The notes: generated from the letters alone by a model not told the origin. Positions 1 through 25,504 are shown, counted from the first letter of the stretch. The stretch is 64,000 nt of DNA from Ahaetulla prasina (GCF_028640845.1 NC_080541.1:179778502-179842501), one strand, 5' to 3'. Made by a program: numbers and translations.

Positions 1-1154
1 AAAAAAAATCTCAGGACTGTAGGTTACTCTGGAAAATAATCCTGAAAGAACAAAGGAGAAAAACATATTCATGTTGTTTCCAAAAAAAAATAATCCACAA
101 AGTTATGTCATGTAGACCCCAAGAATTGTGCTGTGCTCAGGAGGATTTTGTGCCTTATCATCAGAAGAAGAAAAAACCCACACCACCCTAGAGACTAATT
201 CTTCCATCCACCGCATAGTAATAAAATAATTATCTGCCATGGTCCTTCTTTCTCATATTCACATACTTTCCTACTTCCCTGCTGCTTCGGGCAATCTTTG
301 CAACTGAATTTTACTCTGCATAAATTATGATTTAAAATGTGTTTGATTCACTATTCACCAAATTACATTGCTATCAAAGAGTTCTGCTTAACAGCTTTGA
401 CAGCTCAAACTTTTCCTTGTGTAAGCCAAATTAAAGATACAACAATCAATTCCTGATGTCTTAATGTTTGTAGAAACAGACAGGTTGATGGAAATTTTAA
501 CAAGCCTTAGCATTCTGGAATCTAAATTATCTTTCACAATATTATAGGGATTGGAAATTTGGAATTTATAAACATTATCCTTTGCAACTGGAATCTATCT
601 AGGATTTTAAGGAGTCCTACCAGAGAACATCTTAGCAAAATCATTTTACATATGCAGATATTCCTGGAAACTGAATAGACTGGGGAAAAAACATTGGCTT
701 GGAGAAATGAATCAGTTCTACCTTGGATTCATGTTGCATCCTTTTGTTAAAAGATCTGTAGATCAATGGAGCATGAAGCTTCTCCATGCAATTAAATGCT
801 TAATTGGGTTTTGGAGGATATCTGAGAAGACATTTTAAAGAACCTACTTCTGGCTTGTAAGTATAAACAGTGGTGTACATTGCTGTGTACTGTAACTACT
901 CTTTTCCATTCATCTGGAGTAAAGGGTCTGTAACAGTGAACTATAGTGCAGAGTTGGTATATAAACTATGTTAGTCCAAGCTGCAATGTAGGGATAACAA
1001 CAAGGGATACCACGGCAAGATTTTTGTAAACTACTTTCTTATTTTCAATCCAACCTGAAGGAAGGGTCTAAAATTTCTAGATTGAGCATAATTTTCTTGG
1101 AACTAGTTCTGAACATGTATTATTGAATATGAGTTAGGCTAAAGGATTCTTCTA
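1..1154. other. no recognisable feature
   Basis: AT-rich sequence with stops in all frames; no repeat family or exon recognised. Confidence 0.5.
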
Positions 1155-1340
1155 AGTTACTTATGCTACCAGTTTGGGAACGGTATGCGCGCACCTCTTC
1201 TGTGTATGCGCGGAGCCTTCCGTGCATGCGCAGAGGGTCAAAAACTGGACATAATATGTCCTGGCGGGTGGGAGGAGTCTCCTGCCACTGGCACTACCGG
1301 TTCGTGCGAGTCAGATAGATCCGGCCAGATTTCACCGCTG
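1155..1340 (-). repeat. 5'-truncated hAT-type repeat
   Basis: ctaccagtttgggaacggta, two gcatgcgc-like motifs, and the right end agatttcaccgctg resemble the CAGTGGTGAAATC TIR. The left terminus is missing. Confidence 0.45.
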
Positions 1341-1829
1341 ATTATATCTCCAACTATCATTTTGAAAATAAATCACATTGTCACATAAAATGTTTGACTC
1401 CAATAAAGCTAGAGTTAAAGGTTTTTTTTCTCTCTTTGCTATCTTTTTTGTTCTTTGGTATGTAGAGGATATATGGATTCATCATCTGCCTTCAAGTCAT
1501 TTTTGATTCCAGCAACTACTTAGATTTTCTCCAGGATGATCTGTCCCTAAGCTGGTCTTCCACTGCTACATTCATTGCAACTGTAATTGAGTCTATTCAC
1601 CTTGTTGCTGCTTGTCCTGCTCTTCCCTTTCCTCCCACTTTTTCCAGCATTAGAGCATTTCCCAGAGGTATGCGTGAGTGATGAAAATTGTGCTCCTGGT
1701 TTCTAGGTTTAATTAATTGATGTATAGCTCCGTTATGTTGCCTGATTTAGAAAAGGGTAACATTAAATTAATTCCCCCTTTTTAGCCTCCAAGTAAAGAA
1801 ATGGAAGACAGGAACCGGCACAGAAACGA

Positions 1830-1945
1830 GTTTTTTTTTTGTTGTTTACATTTATACCCCGCCCTTCTCCGAAGACTCAGGGCGGCTTACAGTGTATAAG
1901 GCAATAGTCTCATTCTATTTGTATATTTTTTTTTACAAAGTCAAC
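1830..1945 (-). repeat. LINE 3' tail fragment
   Basis: Reverse-complement tail (cccttctccgaagactcagg) with following cggcttacagtgtataaggc; the same end recurs at 20.44-20.56 kb. Confidence 0.6.
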
Positions 1946-2133
1946 TTATTGCCCCCCCAACAATCTGGGTCCTCTGGGTTAGAGTTGCTCTAACAGCAGC
2001 ATTTTCACCACTATCAAGTTTTTTTCTTAACCCTACTGAGTATGTGGAGGTTAGGGTGAAATAATTGGAACAAGACTTAATCTTCCCCAACTGGGTACAG
2101 TTGCCTTGGGCCTGATTGGGCCACCATTTAAAA

Positions 2134-2265
2134 CGGGACTGTCAAACTCCTGGCCCACGGGCCAGGTGCGTCACACTGGCCATGCCCACACCCAGTTTAG
2201 CTAAGGGGGGAAAAGTCTCAATATGCCACGTGACACCGACGTGACGTGAGTTTGACACACCCCTG
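2134..2265 (+). mobile_element. hAT-type MITE, perfect 8-bp TSD
   Basis: cgggactgtcaaactcctgg ... gtgagtttgacacacccctg, flanked by atttaaaa at 2,126-2,133 and 2,266-2,273. The TIRs (tgtcaaactc/gagtttgaca) differ from the CAGTGGTG family. Confidence 0.82.
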
Positions 2266-2273
2266 ATTTAAAA

Positions 2274-3538
2274 CATGTAATCAGAGGTAGGTAGGGTGTG
2301 TGTGTGTATCTGATATTTATTTGTTAATGTTAATATCAGCCATTATCCCAGTCAACCTTAAACTGACTTGCTGGGATAACAAGCCTAAATGGAACTAGCC
2401 ACAGTTCATCTTGTTCTCTGCTGAGACATTCATGAGACTCACTGTATTATAATGAACATGCTGATAGTGAGCACTGCGAAGGTAAGTTACATTAGTCAAA
2501 ATAAAAATCATTTACTTGGAATACAAACAATAACAGTGATTGGAACTAGCAGTCGTGAATTTATCATCAGCTACTTTTTCCAAACTTGAACCTTTTATAT
2601 ATGTTGCAACAAGTCTTCCACTCCTGTTGCAATGAGAATTGTATTCCAAGGTATCTCAACAATGCTAGGTTCAGGAAGTTTCTTGTAAATTATAAATTAA
2701 ACAGCATACACTGTTTGTATATCAACACATCTGATATACTCAAGACAAAAGGAGATTTAACACAAGCAGTATCTCACTGTAACTGCATCAGGATGTGTAG
2801 CGCAAACAATAGCTACTTTCTGTACCCTAAATTATTTTTACTTGGTCCTCCCCAGTAATGAAGAATATTACTGTCTTTAGAGGAAGACTTGCAAATGGCT
2901 CCCCCTTGTGGATTATTAATCTACAAATAAAACACTAGTTGGTACTTCTGATCTCTTGAACTGAGAAATTAAAAAGACTAATCCATTTAATGACATGAGA
3001 ATTCCTTTTTGAAAACATTTGTATCACGGAATCAGTGTTGTATTTTTGGCTAACAATCTTAATGAAGTGCAGAATATACTCTGGATCCCTCGGGTACAGA
3101 ATAGCTTGTCATTGGTGGAAAGAAATGCTGTTTCCCCGAAAGCTGCTTCAGTAAAACTGATTGGAGAACATTTCACATGCAGGCAGCTTTTACTAGCAAT
3201 TTTTAAAGCATGAGCCTGCCGTGTTAGGAACCACAGCATAACTTAATGCAAAGGGCAACACTCACAGAGTCAGTCAAAAAAGCAGGAGGACCAATTTGGT
3301 GCTTTCTAGATAGTTTGATTTTTTTTCTCCATAACTGCCAGTTAAGATTCAGTTGTGAGAGTTGAATCCCAACACAGCTGGAAGGAAATAGATCACGGAG
3401 ACTGGATTTGGGCATTGCCAAAACTCCCACATTTTGTAAACTGGTTGTTCCTAATTGATAGACTAATGATACAAGTGGTTTTTCCGTTCATCTTGTTCCA
3501 CAGTTAACATCAAACAATTAGCCAATAATTAGCCAAGG
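2274..3538. other. no recognisable feature
   Basis: AT-rich intergenic sequence. The short frames at 2.6 and 3.0-3.4 kb have no family resemblance or splice context. Confidence 0.5.
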
Positions 3539-3546
3539 CTTTCGTG

Positions 3547-3854
3547 CAGTGGTGGGTTTCAATTTTTTTTACTAACAGTTCTGTGGGTGTGGCTTGGTGG
3601 GCGTGGCATTGCTGGGTGGGCATGGCTTAGTGGGCGTGGCAAGGGAAGGATACTGTAAAATCTCCATTCCCTCTCCACTCCAGGGGAAGGTTACTGCAAA
3701 ATCCCCATTTCCTCCCGATCAGCTGGGACTCAGGAGGCAGAGAATAGATGGGGAAGGGGCCAGTCAGAATTTTTACTACTGGTTCTCCAAACTACTCAAA
3801 ATTTCCCCTACTGGTTCTCCAGAACTGGTCAGAATCTGCTGAAACCCACCTCTG
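3547..3854 (+). mobile_element. hAT MITE, CAGTGGTGGG family, perfect 8-bp TSD
   Basis: Starts CAGTGGTGGGTTTCAATTTT and ends ctgaaacccacctctg. Flanks ctttcgtg at 3,539-3,546 and 3,855-3,862. Internal gtgggcgtggca repeats give spurious frames. Confidence 0.88.
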
Positions 3855-4827
3855 CTTTCGTGATATTTATTTCTATATTGGAATAACACATCTTAGTTTC
3901 AAAATAAACGATTTACAAGAGTATGTTTGTGAGGCAAACCATCATCAACTTACGGTAGTATGTTTTTACCCTACCATGTCAAATAAACATTACTAAAATC
4001 ATTCAAACTCAAACAATATTTTTTATGCTTATGCTGACAGGCTGCTACTAGATAGAGGTTTGGGTTTTGTTTTCTTTTTATATTACAATACAACCACTTT
4101 TCTAGTGTTTATTCCAGAATTGCAAAAGAGCATACATATTTTTTTTTTGTAATAAGTTTTAAGAAACTAATGCGTCTAGTCACATTAATGGCAGCTATAC
4201 TGCTCTACTAACCTCAGACTGTCTTCACTTTCAGTTCTCCCTTACTCATTTATAAGACTGGTATTCTTGTGTCCTGTAACAATGAAGTAAACAATCATTT
4301 GCAAGGAAGTAATCAATAATGCATTTCATGAGGCCAGCTCAGGAAGAGCAACACATAAAGAAACTGAATCATTGCTTTCTAGGGGAAAAACCTTATCTAT
4401 TAAAGATTCATTACTGCTTCATCAAGCTGATTCCTCTACTCAGAATCAGCATTGTTATATGATTTTTAAATGAGAAAATATGCAGGTAGATTATATGAGC
4501 AAATAAAATCTAATGGCAAAATCATACAACTGGTAAGGAACCATATAGTGCCAAATGCAACACGTAATCCATATTGGAATTCAGATTAAGGTGCTGTCTA
4601 GTCTCTACTGGAACCCATCAAATGAACAGGAGGCTACCTCTGCTCCAAGGAGTAGGTTCCATTTGTCGAATTGCTCCTTCTGCAAGGAAGCTTTCCCTAT
4701 CATTCAATGGTCATTTATTGTTTTCCTATAACGTAAATCCGTTATGTCGCAGCCATCACTCTGTGATCTTGGCCTTTTCATCTCTTTAGGAACTTGAAGA
4801 ACTTTAGCTACATACAATACATTCCTT

Positions 4828-4922
4828 ACTGGATTTGGCATTTTTATCCACCTATTATTTGTTTGTTTGTTTGAAACAAACAAACAAACAAATAATAGAT
4901 GGATAAAAATGCCAAATCCAGT
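4828..4922. repeat. near-perfect 95-bp palindrome
   Basis: Arms 4,828-4,873 and 4,877-4,922 are reverse complements with one mismatch and a 3-base loop. Each arm contains three GTTT/CAAA units next to the loop. Confidence 0.92.
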
Positions 4923-5007
4923 CTAAACATCTGGCTGACTGTGCAACTGACCACTACATAAGAAAGCAGAGATAGTACCAATAGTAATGGACCCCTTGGA
5001 TACAGTC

Positions 5008-5209
5008 CAGGGATGAAATCCAGCAGGTTCTAACAGGTTCTGGAAAACCGATAGAGGAAATTTTGAGTAGTTTGGAGAACCGGCAAATACCACTTCTGAC
5101 TGGCTCCAGAGTGGGGTGGGAATGGACATTTTACAGTATCCTTCCCCTGCTATGCCCACCAAGTCACGCCCACAGAACAGGTAGGGAAAAATTTTGGATT
5201 TCACCCCTG
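5008..5209 (-). mobile_element. hAT MITE, CAGTGGTGGG family
   Basis: Reverse-oriented copy: cagggatgaaatccagcagg at the left, ggatttcacccctg at the right. Flanks atacagtc / ataccgtc (7 of 8). Confidence 0.82.
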
Positions 5210-5477
5210 ATACCGTCCCAAAGTATCTGGAGCACCACTTGAACACCATCAGACTGACAAAAATCAACATCAGTCAATTGCAAAAAGTAGTTTTATTACA
5301 TCTTGCGACAATACTTTTTATACTTTTTATACAATCAAACAAACTCTGCCTAGGCCAGGTCAGAAAGGGCTCTCATGTATCATATATAACAGAGATATCA
5401 TCTGTTATGAAAATGTGTACTCTCTTCCACACAGCAGTCAGCAGTTTTATAGCAATAATCAAGTGGAATCTATACAG

Positions 5478-5563
5478 CAGGAGTGTCCAAACTTGGCAAC
5501 TTTAAGACTTGTGGATTCACCAAGTCTTGAAGTCCACAAATCTTAAAAGTTTGGACACTCCTG
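5478..5563 (+). mobile_element. hAT-type foldback MITE
   Basis: CAGGAGTGTCCAAACTTGGC at the left and its near reverse complement at the right. Flanks ctatacag / ctgtacag (7 of 8). Confidence 0.82.
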
Positions 5564-6613
5564 CTGTACAGGGTATATAGTTTTATTTTCTGGGAAAGGT
5601 GAACATAGGCAGATGGGAAGTGCAGATAAACAGATCAAGAGATCTGTTACTGTAAATGCAAAACTACTAATTCTGAAAAATTATAGGGGAATTGCAGTTC
5701 TGATCCTGGTCTTTTGAAGTACCACCCAGTATCAATAAGAAAAAAAATGAGACTGGTGATAAAAGGGAACTTCTTCACCAAACAAAATTATGAAGTTAAT
5801 GTCAGTGCATTATTAGCAATTCTAAAGATGGTAATTTATTAATTTATTGCAGGAAAAAAAATGCTGCCAGGCCATGGTTGGGTGAAAAAGAGTGCATATT
5901 AAAAGGCTCATGTGAAAATACCCAAAAATAAATAAGAAAGAAAGAAAGAAAGATTCTATAAAATCAAATCTTCTTTCTATGAAAGATTGAATGCATCTAA
6001 AACTAGCAAACATTTTCATTTTTACATGAAGCTTTTGCTGTTGGAGTCTGTTGTAGAGAAGGGATCCAGGCACTGTCTTCCTGCTGAGGTCTTATGTTTT
6101 CCTAATGTTATGTTTTGTCATTTTTCCAATCATCAAGAAGGAAATTATATTTATTTAATTGATTTCTATAGCCACCGAATCACATGCAACCCAGAAGGCT
6201 GTATCAGAATAGCTCTAGAATATTTGATGATAAATAGCAATGGGGACTCTCTGCATTCCAGACCAATGGGCCCGACACACGCAGAAGCAAGATTTATTGG
6301 GCATGGGTTTGGCACGTCAACTTCTCAGCTTCCTTCCTACAGAGAAAATTCTAAGCGTCCATCCCTAGAGAACAATAACTCAATTACACTCATCTTCACA
6401 CATGCACATACCACCTGTGTGCCCAGCAAATAAACAGGACAACAGAGTTGGTGCTATATAGGTTTACATTGTCAGTATATGAAGGCTTAGTTTCAGAGAT
6501 GTTTCCTTGAGGTTAATCAGAAAACTAAGCAAGTGAATGCATGAAACAAGAAAAACAAAGATTCAGAAGATTAACATGCCTCAATATAGAAGTATTAAAT
6601 ACTATGGTCTATT

Positions 6614-6750
6614 TAGTGGTGGGATTCAAGTAATTTAACAACCGGTTCTCTGCCCTAATGAATTCTTCCAACAACCAGTTTGCCAAACTGCTTAGAAAGT
6701 TAACAACCGGTTCTCTCGAAGTGGTGCGAACTGGCTGAATCCCACCACTG
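6614..6750 (+). mobile_element. short hAT MITE, same TIR family, perfect TSD
   Basis: TAGTGGTGGGATTCAAG ... GAATCCCACCACTG, flanked by ggtctatt at 6,606-6,613 and 6,751-6,758. Internally it repeats aacaaccggttctct. A 137-bp deletion derivative. Confidence 0.86.
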
Positions 6751-6798
6751 GGTCTATTCCAGAAGAATAAGCACCTAGAAAGTAAGCTCTCTCTAGTC

Positions 6799-7221
6799 CA
6801 GGTCATTTGTAGTTTTAACTTACAATGGTTTTAAAGTAATCTTTACTTTACAACTCAATTGAACCCAACAACTCAATTGAACCCAACATGTCTGCTGCTA
6901 AGCAAGATAATTGTTAAGTGAGTTTGCCCCACTTTATGACTTTTCTTGCCACGGTTGTTAAGTGAATCACTACAGTTGTTAAGTTAGTAACATGGTGAAA
7001 GTGAATCTGGCTTCCTCACTGACTTTGCTTGTCAGAAGGTTGCAAAAGGGGATTATATGACCATGGCATCATCATAAATATGAGCCGGCTGCCAAGTATC
7101 TAAATTTTGATGACCGTGGGGTCAACGGTTGCAAGTGTGAAAAACAGTCATAAGTCATGTCAGGTGCTGATGTAACTTTGAATGGTCACTGAACAAACTG
7201 TTGTAAGTCAAGGACTACCTG
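6799..7221 (+). mobile_element. mariner-type MITE, CAGGTAGTCC family, decayed left end
   Basis: The right end gtaagtcaaggactacctg|ta is well preserved. The left end aggtcatttgtagttttaac is diverged and contains a short duplicated segment (acaactcaattgaacccaac). Confidence 0.7.
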
Positions 7222-7223
7222 TA

Positions 7224-8499
7224 CCATAACCTACCCTTCCAGCCTTTTTTCCAGCTACTTTCTGTAGCAAATCAGAAATGTGTTGCTGCAATTTCAGCAA
7301 GCTAACTCAGAACATCAAACTGTGGTCCTCTAATAGTCTAATTAGTGCCTTCCAGATATTCCTATCACACTATAATTCTATAGTATATATAATTATGAGT
7401 GTTACAGTCCCAGCATATCTACCATAGAAGACAAGCAGCTTGGGAAGGTTACAGTAAAAGATATACAGTATCCCATACATGTAATAAGAACAAAACATAA
7501 AATTAGGTGATTTCCTGTGTCATAAAATTACCTGAGAAAATAGAAGATATGGAACGTCAAAGCAAAATATCTGAATTACATTCAACAAAATTTTACTCGC
7601 TGTCAAAATATTGCTATATTACATGAAAAAAATGAGAACACAAAAACATCTTCTATATGACTTCGAATTTTCTTCAGATCTTCCATTTCTGATTCATCGC
7701 TCTAGAGTAAACTGCTTTAAAAAATTTGCATGACAATCAGAACTGTAAGCAGTGAGGGGGAGATACAAGATGCAAGACCACAGTTGCAAAATTTACTCCT
7801 TAAGACTTACCTATAAGCATCATAGGCACCTATTTAATAAAGAAATGTGGCACTCTGTTGGGATCACACTTTACATTCTAACAGATGGAAAGGTGAATTT
7901 ATCTTATCCTGATATTGTAATGAAATCAAATGACAAGGAAAGGAAGGTAGTTGGGGCAGAGAATAAATGTAAATCATCTGGCATAAGCAATGGAAAAAGT
8001 ACAGGAGTCTTAGTACTGAGGCAGCACCGGTCCCAGGGAAATTGTATATTTAGTTCAGGGATGCACTGATCACAGTTCTGGCAGAGCTGGGATGGGGAGC
8101 ACAACAAGAATGGTTCTTCTCTTATCAGTTTTTGATTCTATAGGTCTTGGTATCCTTCTGGACTATGGGAAGCAGGAGAGGGAGACATGGTATTAGAGCG
8201 CAATAATTCTCCTTTCTCTATGGTTGGTTTCAGTTGAAGTTGGAAAAAAGTATTGGGAGCCATGGAGATTACCTTGGAAAAGTCACCCAGATGCCATTAT
8301 CACAACAAAAGAGCAAATATTTGTTTTTATTTGCTATGAATAGGAAAGTATTAGAAACAGACTCAGACTGGATCTCTCCTGACTCTGTGGGGTATAAGAG
8401 GGAAAACAAATGAGACATGCAAGATTCTGTTATTCTAATCTATGTTTATAAAGTATAATTCCATTATTCCTGTGAAATCAGTTTCGTGATATATATACT
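7224..8499. other. no recognisable feature
   Basis: Intergenic sequence between a MITE and an old LINE. The frames at 7.75-8.1 kb overlap on both strands and match nothing I know. Confidence 0.45.
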
Positions 8500-9465
8500 C
8501 CATATATATGCTGCCAGAAAGAGACAGGTCAAACCCAATGACCTGATGGTGAGGTATCACAATGGTTGTTGTTCTGACCTTTCTTATTTTATACCTACAT
8601 GAAGCTGCTGAGCCATCCATTTGGAGTTAGTTATCATCATCAATATGCTAATGATACTCACCTATCTAATCCCAAATTTTGAAGTCATGTTTCAGTGCCT
8701 AGAAGTTGTGAAGGTCTAGATGTGGAAAAACATGCTCAGATGGGCTTCTGCTACCTATACTGCCCTGTTTGGGGTCTAATATGCAAGCTAGACATCTCCT
8801 GGACTCACAGCTCCTATATGAAGAACAAACGATAGTCCTTTGCGCAGATTCACCTTGTATGCCAACTGCACATTTTTTTGAACCAGGACACCTTTAGTCA
8901 TCAATGCCTCAGTCATATTTTGGTTGAACAACTGCAGTGCTGTCTATCTGGAGAAACCTTGCAAACCATTCAAAAGCTAGAGTTTTTACAGAAGAAGCAG
9001 TGATTGGTGAGCGATCCTATATGTCATCCAGGTTCTAACAGCTTCATTGGCTACTAGATGGCTTCTGGCTGCAATTCAGTGTACTATTTTTATCTTTAAA
9101 GCCCTATATGACATAGGACTTTGTTATTTAAGGAAGCATCTGTCCTTTGTTTCTGCCTGTCCTACGAGGCTTGGGTCCCTTCCTGTTCCTGTTGATTAAG
9201 TAATGTCATTTAGCCCAGGAGATGAGCCTTCTCGGTTGCAGCACATACCTCTGAAATACTATTTCCCCATTTCCAAGATTCACATGGAAACGGCCTTGGG
9301 TTAGGTGATTATGTTTTTATCTCTATAGATAGGAGAGAGAATTTGCTGTTGTTCTCCAGATAGTGCAATCTTTTGGGTTGGGTTTTTTTTTTTACTGTTT
9401 TAAATTCTAAGCCATATAGTTGTTGGACTGAGCACCTTAGAAATGTAAAATATAAATAAACCAAA
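8500..9465 (+). repeat. old, heavily decayed L2/CR1-like LINE
   Basis: Traces of a reverse transcriptase box (His-Gln-Tyr-Ala-Asn-Asp-Thr-His-Leu at about 8,640-8,668, cf. HQYADDTQL) and of the following C-terminal domain (KALYD-like at about 9,100, sequence ending in aataaacc at 9,460). Many stops and indels. Intergenic, left of CYB561D1. Confidence 0.5.
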
Positions 9466-9639
9466 AACATTTCCAGCTTAGGGTGGATACTGAGTAAATT
9501 GCATATTGCAGCCCTCTTTGCTTCTGAGGCAATGCTGTGCTGGAACTCCCCTCCCACACACACACACACATGAAATCATTGCCCTGCAGTTACTTATTAA
9601 TATTGTAATTGCCAAATGAGTTTAAAAGGCCATAAACAC

Positions 9640-10660
9640 TTCGTGTGTGTCACAGGAGAAAGAGGTACAAGTTCTATAACCGAACAGGCAGAGGTTGTGA
9701 GACACTTCAGTTTCTCTTTTATTTTTAAATGAACCAGATGTGGTCATGCTTTTTTTTTTTTTTAAAAAAAGCCAAAAGTATCGGTTTGTGGGGTCTCTAC
9801 AGTTGGAAATCGGGCTAAAATGTATCTTCCCAATCTTCTAATAGAAGAAACCTGCTATTTCATGCCCAAATATTTTAACCTTTATATGGAACGACATAGT
9901 TGGACAACATATTCTGAAGCCACTTTGAAACCACTCTCAGTAATATAATTTCACCAGATCGGAAGTATTCAATTTAAGTGGGTAGAAGCCTTAGTTTACA
10001 AATACAGGGTCCTAGAAGAAGTTTGGAAAAAATAGCATACTTTCAGGATAATAGACTGGGATTTGTCATTCAATACGTAAAAAAGCCTACAAAGTGGGCT
10101 GAAGGGAATAATAACTACTGCAGATTGGTCCCTGATCCACTTACTGAAGGGCCTGTAGGACTGAGAGTAATAGATACTGCTGTAAGCTCCAGTAATTCTT
10201 TACTAGTATTCAAGAAGAAAGCAAATGGGCAACTGCAGCCACCCTGTGCTTCTCAACAGAACAGCATTGTGGATTCAAGCCTGAGCACCAGTTAAACATC
10301 CATGTTGACTTGATCAGTGAGCTAGAAAGAAAATTGGCATGATGCGATCGACAGAAATGGCAAAATTGAATGGCAAAATTGAATGGCAAGAACCTATCTA
10401 GATTTGGAAATCGCTTCTGGACCTTTTGCTCAAAATCGAAAAAAAACCTTTGATTTTAGGTTTTGATCATTAGAATGACTTTGTTATAGAAATGGCTTGA
10501 GCCATTTAGAAATGCAAAGCAAAAATTGAGGTAATTTTTTTGGGGGGGTGGTATTCTACACTGAACAAATCCTGAAGTCACTTTTTTTTTCTTTGCACCT
10601 TTCTAACTTTTGTTTCTTTTTGTATTTTTATCTTGCAATAAACTTTAATAAAACACTTTT
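9640..10660 (+). other. possible 3' end of a convergent plus-strand transcript
   Basis: A non-repetitive stretch ending in two plus-strand AATAAA signals (10,637-10,642 and 10,647-10,652), about 280 bases from the CYB561D1 stop. In mammals AMIGO1 converges on CYB561D1, so this could be the end of its 3' UTR. The 105-codon frame at 9,978-10,295 shows no family I recognise, and no AMIGO1 leucine-rich-repeat coding sequence lies in the window. Confidence 0.25.
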
Positions 10661-10932
10661 TAAAAAGAAAGAATATTAACATTTCCAGTATAATTGGATC
10701 CACGCATTGCTGTGTGTTAGGAAAATAACCCCTTGCCTGGGTGCTCTGTAGACCTGAATTCTAATTTGTAATTCCCTCCAGCATGTCCATACCCAACCAA
10801 CCTATGGAACAAAAGAAGCAGAATGCATGGAAAATCAAAGGGGAATGTAATAAAGATCATGATAAAAAAGAGAACGCACAAATAATAGTTGGTTGAAATG
10901 CTGATTCCTGGGCGTCCTACTGAGATCAGTTC

Positions 10933-23454
<12,522 letters not shown>

Positions 23455-23790
23455 GACGAAGCCTTCCACTGTCCCCACACCCCCCCCCACCTCCCCGCCG
23501 CCTTCTCCTCCGGCGTTTTATCCTGAGGAAGGGAAGGGAAGGTCTGGGTGTGGTTTGCAGCAGGCTGCGACGCAGGAGCACCTGTTGGGCGGGTCGTCGC
23601 CCGAGAGAAAAGGCTAGGAGGCTTCCCGGGCGAGGCAAACGTGAGAGCCGCTGCTCGGGCAGCTTTCGTTCCATTCCGCTTCCAAGTCTCTTCTCAACCG
23701 GACGGCCCACAAGGCTTCCTTGCCGCCTTTTGAAGGATTCGCGCGGTTTGTTTGGAAATCACCAGGCCCGAATAATCTTTCGGCCCAAAA

Positions 23791-24035
23791 CAGTGGTGGG
23801 TTTCTAATTTTTTTTACTACCGGTTCTGTGGGAGTGGCTTGGTTGGCGTGGCAGGGGAAGGATACTGTAAAATCTCCATTCCCACCCCCCCTGCAGGAGA
23901 AGGTTACTGCAAAATCCCCATTTCCTCCCAATCAGCTGGGACTCAGGAGGTAGAGAATAGATGGGGGCGGGGCCAGTCAGAATTTTTACTACCGGTTCTC
24001 CAGAACTGGTCAGAACCTGCTGAAACCCACCTCTG
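23791..24035 (+). mobile_element. hAT MITE, CAGTGGTGGG family
   Basis: CAGTGGTGGGTTTCTAATTT ... gaaacccacctctg. Flanks gcccaaaa / gccctaaa (7 of 8). It lies about 340 bp upstream of the CYB561D1 ATG and forms an inverted pair with the next element. Confidence 0.85.
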
Positions 24036-24133
24036 GCCCTAAAGTGTGGAGAAATGATTGAGAACGAGGGAGGGAGTTGGAACGCAGTGCCTGCTATCGT
24101 CTCGCCCAGACTACGTTCTCAGGACCCACTTGC

Positions 24134-24386
24134 CAGAAGTGAAATCCAGCAGGTTCTAGAGAACCGGTAGCGGAAATTTTGAGCAGTTCGGAGAACCGGC
24201 AAATACCACCTCTGGCTGGCCCCAGAAGTGGGGTGGGAATGGAGATCTTGCAATATCCTTCCCCAGGAGTGGGGAGGGAATGGAGATTTTTCAGTATCCT
24301 TCCCCTGCCACGCCCACCAAACCACACCACGCCCACCAAGCCATGTACACAGAACCGGTAGTAAAAAAAATTGGATTTCACCACTG
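24134..24386 (-). mobile_element. hAT MITE, CAGTGGTGGG family, opposite orientation
   Basis: cagaagtgaaatccagcagg ... ggatttcaccactg. Flanks ccacttgc / tcacttgc (7 of 8). Separated by about 100 bp from the plus-oriented copy. Confidence 0.84.
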
Positions 24387-24544
24387 TCACTTGCCTACTT
24401 ACTGACTCAATAAGTTAAGCCTACTTACTGAGATCAGTGTCATGTCGGGCTAAAATAGGATGAGTTGGTTTGGGCTGCACCCAATGTTTAAAATACATTG
24501 AAGAGAGCAATGTGTCAATCCGATGACTTGTAAACCATCATCTG

Positions 24545-24911
24545 TTTGTAGTCCTCGACTTACAACAGTTCATTTAAGCGATTGTCTCAAGTCACAGTGG
24601 CACTGAAACAGATGACTTATGATTTTTCACACTTACGACCATTGCAGCATTCCTGTGTTCACATGAACTGACTCATATTTACGATGATTGCAGTGTCCTG
24701 AGGTCACATGATCACCTTGTGCAACCTTCTGAAAAGCAACATCAATGGGGAAACCAGATTTACTTAACAACCATGTTGCTAATTTAACAACTGCATTGAT
24801 TCACTTAACTGTGGCAAAGAAAGGTCATAAAATGGGGCATTACTCACTTAACAAATATCTCACCCACAGAAATTTTTGGCTCAATTGCAGTTGTAAATCA
24901 AAGATTACCTG
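24545..24911 (+). mobile_element. mariner-type MITE, CAGGTAGTCC family
   Basis: ttgtagtcctcgacttacaa ... gtaaatcaaagattacctg|ta. The left terminal bases are diverged. Confidence 0.75.
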
Positions 24912-25504
24912 TATAATGCAATGACATTCCATGAACCCAACCTACCCTGGCTTGAGTTAGGGTGAGCATCACTCCTTCTTTAATGTCATTCTAACATCTC
25001 TCTTCAAGCTACACTTTTTAAGGAAGATGTTTCAGATTCCAAGAATTTGGATTATTCTGGAGTTTCTTACCCGATACTTCTAAATGTCAGTTTCATAATT
25101 TTCCAGGGTATGAGGTCAAACTACCCTGAACACCTCCAGGTGTGTATATTTTTACACACCAGCAAGGAGCATATCTATCTTTTCGTCCTTCTCTTCCCTC
25201 AAACTTCATGATATGGGTAAAGCTACATGGAAAGCATCCACCTGTATTCTTCCTGCTGTTTTGAAAACACTAGGTCATTTCTCTGTGCCTGAGAAACAGT
25301 GAAGCAACGGGGTGTAGATTTGTCTGAAAATCAAGTGAGACTTATCTAACTTTTTACTCCGAAATTCAGTGAAACAAGGCAGAAGCCACATTACCAGTTA
25401 AATGGCCATTTATACATACTACTGCATTGTAAGTATGTATACTCAGCGTTTCTGGGTTCTACTCTTTCAAGTCACACTTCAAACAGTATCTGGTACCTTG
25501 AAGT

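Noticed and set aside
9978..10295. 105-codon plus frame
   Set aside because: No domain, no splice logic and no coding partner; at best part of a 3' UTR.
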